Positions 59,514-64,000 of a stretch of 64,000 nucleotides of DNA are shown piece by piece. Origin of the DNA: Andeanibacterium sp035497315 (GTDB lineage Bacteria; Pseudomonadota; Alphaproteobacteria; Sphingomonadales; Sphingomonadaceae). The stretch covers positions 42,733 to 106,732 of the forward strand of contig DATJDU010000070.1 of NCBI GenBank assembly GCA_035497315.1. The letters are read 5' to 3'. A program made the translations under genes and the position numbers. The notes under the pieces were generated by a model. That model was not told the origin of the DNA and did not search any database. It was given only the letters and a program-made list of their open reading frames with translations. Each line of letters begins with the position of its first letter. Position 1 is the stretch's first letter.

Positions 59514-60419
59514 ATGTTTGGCGAACGCGACATTTTTATTGAGACCGGCAATGCCGTTTCGGCATTTCCTCATTTCACGGTGAGCGAACCCAGTGTGCCG
59601 GAACCTTCGGGTGAGGGGCGACAGCGCTTTCGTACCATCTGGATCTCCGATGTCCATCTCGGTACCAAGGGCTGCAATGCCGAGATGCTGATCGACTTCC
59701 TCGACAATGTCGACAGCGAGACGATGTACCTTGTGGGCGACATCATCGATGGCTGGCGCCTGAAGAAGAAGTTTTATTGGCCGGCCACCCATAACGACAT
59801 TGTCTGGCGGATCCTCAAGCGCGCCAAGCGGGGCACGCGTATCGTTTATATTCCCGGTAATCATGACGAGATGTTCCGTCAGTTCACCGGGTTGAACTTT
59901 GGTGGAGTCGAAATCCGCCGCGCTGCGTTCCATGATACGGCCGATGGTCGCAGACTGATGGTCTTGCATGGCGACGAGTTCGACGCGGTGATGCTCGCCC
60001 ATCGCTGGCTGGCCTTCGTGGGGGATGCTGCATACAACCTGCTGATGGGCTTGAATCGTCATGTAAACGCGGTGCGTTCCCGCCTGGGCCTGCCCTATTG
60101 GTCGCTTTCGAAGATGGCCAAGCACAAGGTGAAGAACGCAGTCGAATTCATTTCCCGTTATGAGGAAATCGTCGCCCGTGCGGCTGGGCAGAGGGGCGTT
60201 GACGGCGTGGTGTGCGGTCACATCCACACTGCCGAGTTTCGCATGTTCGACGGGATCGAATATTGGAACGATGGCGACTGGGTGGAAGGCTGCAACGCGC
60301 TGGTCGAGCATTTCGACGGGCGCATGGAAATTCTTCACTGGCCCGATGAGATCGCCAAGCGGAACACCGCCGAAGCGGAGCGTGCTGCAGCTGCGACGCG
60401 CTTGGCGCAGGCGGCATAA
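59514..60419 (+). CDS. LpxH-like UDP-2,3-diacylglucosamine phosphodiesterase homologue
   Basis: The 301-residue metallophosphoesterase has metal-site blocks ISDVHLG, LVGDIIDGW, PGNHDEMF, LHGDEFDA and CGHIHTAEF. It belongs to the LpxH/UDP-diacylglucosamine diphosphatase-like group and is followed by a glycosyltransferase, the usual arrangement for this pair in alphaproteobacteria. True lipid A LpxH in this group is often LpxI instead, so this may act on another glycolipid. An N-terminal extension of about 35 residues is present. Confidence 0.86.
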   Translation: MFGERDIFIETGNAVSAFPHFTVSEPSVPEPSGEGRQRFRTIWISDVHLGTKGCNAEMLIDFLDNVDSETMYLVGDIIDGWRLKKKFYWPATHNDIVWRILKRAKRGTRIVYIPGNHDEMFRQFTGLNFGGVEIRRAAFHDTADGRRLMVLHGDEFDAVMLAHRWLAFVGDAAYNLLMGLNRHVNAVRSRLGLPYWSLSKMAKHKVKNAVEFISRYEEIVARAAGQRGVDGVVCGHIHTAEFRMFDGIEYWNDGDWVEGCNALVEHFDGRMEILHWPDEIAKRNTAEAERAAAATRLAQAA

Positions 60420-60448
60420 GCGGAACGGCGCGAAAGGGGCCTTCACCC

Positions 60449-61510
60449 ATGAGAATAGCCCTCGTCACCGACGCCTGGACTCCCCAGGTCAATGGTGTGG
60501 TCCGCACATTGCAGGCGATCACCGAGATTCTGACCCGTTGGGGACATGAAGTGCTGGTGATATCGCCTGACCAATATCGTTCGATCCCCTGCCCTTCCTA
60601 TCCGGAGATTCGTCTGGCGCTGGCCAGCGGTCGTTCGGTGGGTGCGCGAATCGATCGTTTCTCGCCCGATGCAGTGCATGTCGCCACCGAAGGCCCGCTG
60701 GGTCTGGCCGCGCGGAATCACTGCGTGGCGCGCGATGTGCCCTTCACCACTGCGTATCACACCCATTTTCCGGAATATGTCGCCAAACGGACGGGCCTGC
60801 CGGCCGAGTGGTTCTGGTCATACATTCGCTGGTTCCACCGTCATTCGGCAGGGATCATGGTGGCGACCGAGAGCGTGCGGCGCGATTTGCGCGCTCATGG
60901 TCTTGCCAATCTGCGCGAGTGGAGCCGAGGTGTGGACCTTGAGGCCTTCGGGCCCGGAATCGAGCCGCCCGATCTCTATTGGGACCTGCCGCGCCCGATC
61001 CAGCTTTATGTTGGTCGGGTCGCTGTCGAAAAAAACATCGAGGCATTTCTTAAATGCGATGTTCCCGGTTCGAAAGTGGTGGTTGGCGATGGGCCGGCAC
61101 TTGCCCGCCTGCGGCAGGAATTTCCCGAAGCGCACTTCCTCGGTCGCCAGATGGGGGCGGAACTGGGGGCGTGCTATGCCGGGGCGGACGTGTTCGTCTT
61201 CCCCAGCCGCACCGACACTTTTGGCCTGGTGATGATCGAGGCGCTGGCCTGCGGCACACCGGTGGCAGCCTATCCGGTCACGGGGCCGGTGGACATACTC
61301 ACTCCTGCAAGCGGTGCGATGGACGAGAATCTCGACGTGGCAGTCGCCCGTGCGCTGACGCTTGATCGCGAGGGATGCCTTGTCCATGGGCGCAGCTTCA
61401 CCTGGGAAGCGAGTGCGCGGCAGTTTCTCGATGCGCTGGTGTGTCCTGTCGAATCGCCACCCGAACCTGCCGCATCGCCACAGCGCTCTGCCATTCGTCG
61501 CGCGGCCTGA
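60449..61510 (+). CDS. GT4-family glycosyltransferase (mannosyltransferase-like)
   Basis: The 353-residue protein is a GT-B glycosyltransferase. N-terminal half: MRIALVTDAWTPQVNGVVRT and TTAYHTHFPEYVAKRTGLP. C-terminal half: LYVGRVAVEKNIEAFL, VVVGDGPALARLR, and the donor EX7E loop around FVFPSRTDTFGLVMIEALACGTPVAA. It resembles alpha-mannosyl/glucuronosyltransferases acting on diacylglycerol-type acceptors. With the upstream phosphoesterase it probably builds a glycolipid. Confidence 0.9.
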   Translation: MRIALVTDAWTPQVNGVVRTLQAITEILTRWGHEVLVISPDQYRSIPCPSYPEIRLALASGRSVGARIDRFSPDAVHVATEGPLGLAARNHCVARDVPFTTAYHTHFPEYVAKRTGLPAEWFWSYIRWFHRHSAGIMVATESVRRDLRAHGLANLREWSRGVDLEAFGPGIEPPDLYWDLPRPIQLYVGRVAVEKNIEAFLKCDVPGSKVVVGDGPALARLRQEFPEAHFLGRQMGAELGACYAGADVFVFPSRTDTFGLVMIEALACGTPVAAYPVTGPVDILTPASGAMDENLDVAVARALTLDREGCLVHGRSFTWEASARQFLDALVCPVESPPEPAASPQRSAIRRAA

Positions 61511-61563
61511 TCGCTCTCACGCTTGCCCAATCGAGGCCAATGCCCTATCTAGGGCGGGTAAAC

Positions 61564-61595
61564 GGCCGCTCCGAAAGGGGCGGCCCTTCTATTTT
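61564..61595 (+). terminator. Intrinsic terminator after the GT4 gene
   Basis: GGCCGCTCC pairs with GGGGCGGCC (one T-G) around a GAAA loop and is followed by CTTCTATTTT. It isolates trcR from the glycosyltransferase. Confidence 0.8.
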
Positions 61596-61627
61596 GGGCC
61601 CGCGAAGAGGCGGGCGGAGAGAAGACC

Positions 61628-62332
61628 ATGTCTCAGACCAAACCGCTCATGCCGCATGCCACGGCGTCGTGGCTCGTCGACAATACCGCGCTCGGCTTCG
61701 AACAGATTGCAGATTTCTGCGGGCTGCACATTCTGGAAGTGCAGGCGATGGCCGATGACCTCGCCAGTTCAAAATACACCGGACGCGATCCGATCCATTC
61801 GGGCGAACTGACGCATGAAGAGATCGAGCGTGGGCAGGCCAATCCCAGCTATGTTCTGAAGATGCAGAAGGCGCCTGTGCAGGTCAGCCGCACCAAGGGA
61901 CCGCGTTATACGCCGGTTTCCAAACGGCAGGACAAGCCTGATGGTATCGCCTGGATTTTGCGTAATCACCCGGAAATCTCGGATGCCCAGGTTTCCAAGC
62001 TGATTGGTACGACGCGCAACACCATTGCCGCGATTCGTGACCGTTCGCACTGGAACATTCAGAACATTCAGCCCAAGGATCCGGTGACGCTGGGCCTTTG
62101 TTCGCAACGAGAGTTGGATGCGGTGGTCGCCAAGGCCGCCAAGAAGGCCGGAATCGATCCCGTCGCCCCCCTGGAATCCAGTGCTTCCGATGATCGGCAG
62201 GCGCTGATCGATGAATTGCGCGCCGAACGTGACGCTGCCACCCAGGCAGCAGTCGAGGCAGCACAGGAAGCTGAAGTCGAGGCTTGGCTCGAGGCCAAGC
62301 GCGCGGCGGAGGCCGCCGAAGGTCAGCGGTGA
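61628..62332 (+). CDS. trcR: TrcR/DUF1013 cell-cycle transcription regulator
   Basis: The 234-residue protein matches DUF1013/TrcR, conserved across alphaproteobacteria. N-terminal MPHATASWLVDNTALGFEQIADFCGLH contains the conserved zinc-finger-like or HTH region, and RQDKPDGIAWILRNHPEISDAQVSKLIGTT a second HTH-like segment. The C-terminus from about residue 180 is a charged coiled coil. GGAGAGAAG precedes the ATG. TrcR binds transcription complexes and affects cell-cycle genes in Caulobacter relatives. It is monocistronic between two terminators. Confidence 0.88.
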   Translation: MSQTKPLMPHATASWLVDNTALGFEQIADFCGLHILEVQAMADDLASSKYTGRDPIHSGELTHEEIERGQANPSYVLKMQKAPVQVSRTKGPRYTPVSKRQDKPDGIAWILRNHPEISDAQVSKLIGTTRNTIAAIRDRSHWNIQNIQPKDPVTLGLCSQRELDAVVAKAAKKAGIDPVAPLESSASDDRQALIDELRAERDAATQAAVEAAQEAEVEAWLEAKRAAEAAEGQR

Positions 62333-62371
62333 CCTGCAACTGACGTTACGGCATTCTGCGTGCCGATTCGA

Positions 62372-62404
62372 AAAAGCCTCCGGAGATATTTCCGGAGGCT
62401 TTTT
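62372..62404 (+). terminator. Intrinsic terminator after trcR
   Basis: AAAAGCCTCCGGA pairs perfectly with TCCGGAGGCTTTT (62391-62403) around a six-base loop, with further T residues. It may serve both strands. Confidence 0.9.
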
Positions 62405-62476
62405 GTTTGGTAGGTCAGTAGCCCTGACGACCCAATCCGCTTGCCTTGAATAAGCGTTTAAGCCACACTGATTTAC

Positions 62477-64000
62477 ATGGATGTCAGTAAGGTAGGGCAG
62501 CAAACACCCACCCCGGACGATGCGTTTCGCCCGGTGGCGGCCTGCTACAATCATCCTTGCCCGTGGGAGCTTGATCTCCCGCCCATGACCATGCCCGAAA
62601 TGCTGGAGCGTTCTGTTGCCAGCCATCCCGGCACGCCGCTGGCAGAGTTCATGGGGCGGCGCTATTCCTACGCGGAGCTTCTGGACGAAGCGCGGGCCTT
62701 TGCGGCCGGCTTGCAGAAGCTGGGCGTGCAGAAGGGCGAGCGCGTGGGCATGTTCCTGCCCAACGTGCCAATCTATATCGCTGCCTATTTCGGGACGATG
62801 ATCGCGGGTGCGATCGCCGTGAATTTCTCGCCGCTCTACACGGTGGAGGAACTGGAAGCGCAGGTGGAGGATTCGGGCACGCGGCTGCTTGTCACGCTGG
62901 ATGTCCCGGCGCTGTTGCCCACGGCCTGCAAGGTACTTGACCAGTCATCGCTCCAGAAGCTCGTAGTCGGGCGGCTTGCCGACATGCTGCCCTGGCACAA
63001 GGGGCTGGCGCTCAGGCTCTTCGGACGCAAGAGTACCGCGCCCTTGCCGCAGCGGGATGATGTGCTGGCCTGGCGAGACATGATCGAAAGGGCTTCGCCC
63101 GCACCGGTCAGGCTCGATGCGGAGCAGGACATTGCGTTGCTGCAATATTCGGGCGGAACCACCGGCGTGCCCAAGGGCGCAATGCTCAGCCATCAGAACC
63201 TCACCGCCAATGCGCGGCAGGTCGATGCGATCGATCCGTTCCGCGATGGGCCTGACGTCATCATGGGCGTACTGCCGTTGTTTCACGTTTTCGCCAATAC
63301 CTGTGTGCTCAATCGTACGGTGGTGAAGGGCGGGTGCCTTTCGATGCTGCCGCGCTTCGATGCGGCACAGGCGCTCAAGACGATGGAGCGCGTGGGCGCT
63401 ACCGCCTTTCCCGGTGTGCCGACCATGTATCAGGCTTTGCTGGACCATCCGCGCCTTCCGAAGACGGATTTCTCCAGCCTGCTGGTGTGCATTTCGGGCG
63501 GCGCACCTTTGCCCGAACCGCTGCACCTGCGTTTCGAAGAGGCGAGCGGTGCGCGGCTGGTGGAAGGTTACGGCCTTACCGAAAGTTCAGGCGTGGTCTC
63601 AACCAACCCCTATAAAGGCGAGAATCGCCACGGGACGATTGGTCAGCCTCTACCCCAGACCCGCATACGCCTGCTCGACAAGGAAGACCCCACCCGCGAT
63701 GCCCCACCGGGCGAACCAGGGGAGTTGGCAATCAGCGGCCCCCAGGTCATGCAGGGCTATTGGAACCGCCCCGCTTCCGCCGAAGTAGCTTTTGCGCTGC
63801 GCGAAGATGGGCGCTGGCTGCGAACGGGGGATATCGCCACGCTCGATCCGGATTTCTATATCCGCATCGTCGATCGCTCGAAGGACATGATTACCGTAGG
63901 TGGTTTCAAGGTCTTCCCAAGTCAGGTGGAGGAAGTGCTGCTGCGCCATCCCTGCGTAAGGGAGGTTCTGGTTATCGCCGTGCCCGACGCCTATCTGGGC
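62477..64000 (+). CDS. Long-chain acyl-CoA ligase, 3' end beyond window
   Basis: At least 508 codons are visible and the reading frame runs off the window. The P-loop is LLQYSGGTTGVPKGAML, then LPLFHVFAN, CISGGAPLPEPL, GYGLTESSG, LRTGDIA and VDRSKDMITVGGFKVFPSQVEEVL. It is a canonical FadD-like acyl-CoA ligase, more standard in its motifs than the synthetase at 2996. The start at 62477 (MDVSKVGQQT) gives the usual N-terminal extension. The ribosome site is weak; ATG 62585 is an alternative. It probably supports beta-oxidation. Confidence 0.88.
   Translation, partial: MDVSKVGQQTPTPDDAFRPVAACYNHPCPWELDLPPMTMPEMLERSVASHPGTPLAEFMGRRYSYAELLDEARAFAAGLQKLGVQKGERVGMFLPNVPIYIAAYFGTMIAGAIAVNFSPLYTVEELEAQVEDSGTRLLVTLDVPALLPTACKVLDQSSLQKLVVGRLADMLPWHKGLALRLFGRKSTAPLPQRDDVLAWRDMIERASPAPVRLDAEQDIALLQYSGGTTGVPKGAMLSHQNLTANARQVDAIDPFRDGPDVIMGVLPLFHVFANTCVLNRTVVKGGCLSMLPRFDAAQALKTMERVGATAFPGVPTMYQALLDHPRLPKTDFSSLLVCISGGAPLPEPLHLRFEEASGARLVEGYGLTESSGVVSTNPYKGENRHGTIGQPLPQTRIRLLDKEDPTRDAPPGEPGELAISGPQVMQGYWNRPASAEVAFALREDGRWLRTGDIATLDPDFYIRIVDRSKDMITVGGFKVFPSQVEEVLLRHPCVREVLVIAVPDAYLG

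Noticed and set aside
1..64000. Mobile elements, CRISPR arrays, tRNA or rRNA genes
   Set aside because: No terminal repeats, transposase, integrase, spaced repeats or cloverleaf-like intergenic sequence was recognised.

Overview
The window is a gene-dense (about 63% GC by eye) stretch of core chromosome from an alphaproteobacterium, most likely Sphingomonadales (Sphingomonadaceae or Erythrobacteraceae). The placement rests on UrcA, DUF6489, DUF1491, DUF1192, PopZ/DUF2497, TrcR/DUF1013 and DUF815 family genes, on a fused ThiS-ThiG, and on gene order around hemE. I found no insertion sequence, prophage, CRISPR array, rRNA or tRNA. The last gene is cut by the window end.

The centrepiece is at 28.45-28.80 kb. 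The 355-bp gap between divergent ppsR and hemE has the expected position and contents of the chromosomal replication origin: one exact DnaA box, four near matches, a 23-base AT-only stretch (one C) and five GANTC sites. Gene direction diverges from this point: ppsR-maf-aroE-coaE-dnaQ-hpf-ptsN run left, and hemE-hemJ-rho-mnmE-mnmG-rsmG-parA-parB run right. Five parS-type palindromes lie at 34.3-36.8 kb, just before parAB. With the PopZ-like gene at 19.0 kb and TrcR at 61.6 kb, the window holds much of the origin-segregation apparatus.

Left arm (0-28 kb): pyrD, lipoprotein-type ggt, an acyl-CoA synthetase, two unrecognised genes, thiSG, a MerC-like gene divergent from ctaA, cutA, rplM-rpsI, a lipid kinase/phosphoesterase pair, urcA, a LytS/LytT-type two-component pair, class I fumarase, a shortened PCMT-like gene with tolC, popZ, a [2Fe-2S] protein, a CBS protein, erpA, xth, a SleB hydrolase, then the leftward origin-side cluster (DUF1491, thioesterase, ptsN, hpf, dnaQ, coaE, aroE, maf, ppsR).

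Right arm (28.8-64 kb): hemE, hemJ, rho, a dienelactone hydrolase, DUF6489, mnmE, mnmG, rsmG, parA, parB, a glycine-zipper protein, msrC, a PQQ-type sugar dehydrogenase homologue, a DUF815 ATPase, acyl-CoA dehydrogenase, Sua5/TsaC, carD, fdxA, an S4 protein, a SUV3-type helicase, an M23 endopeptidase, hemB, GNAT, gamma-carbonic anhydrase, DUF167, truncated haemoglobin, clpA, DUF1192, quinone oxidoreductase, GST, an LpxH-like phosphoesterase with a GT4 glycosyltransferase, trcR, and a partial acyl-CoA ligase.

Functions are housekeeping: haem (hemE, hemJ, hemB, ctaA), Fe-S (erpA, fdxA), tRNA modification (mnmE, mnmG, Sua5), envelope and replication. No obvious novel operon-scale system was seen. 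The points most worth follow-up are the origin/centromere architecture, the ThiS-ThiG fusion, the eroded methyltransferase, and several strong palindromes or direct repeats upstream of single genes.
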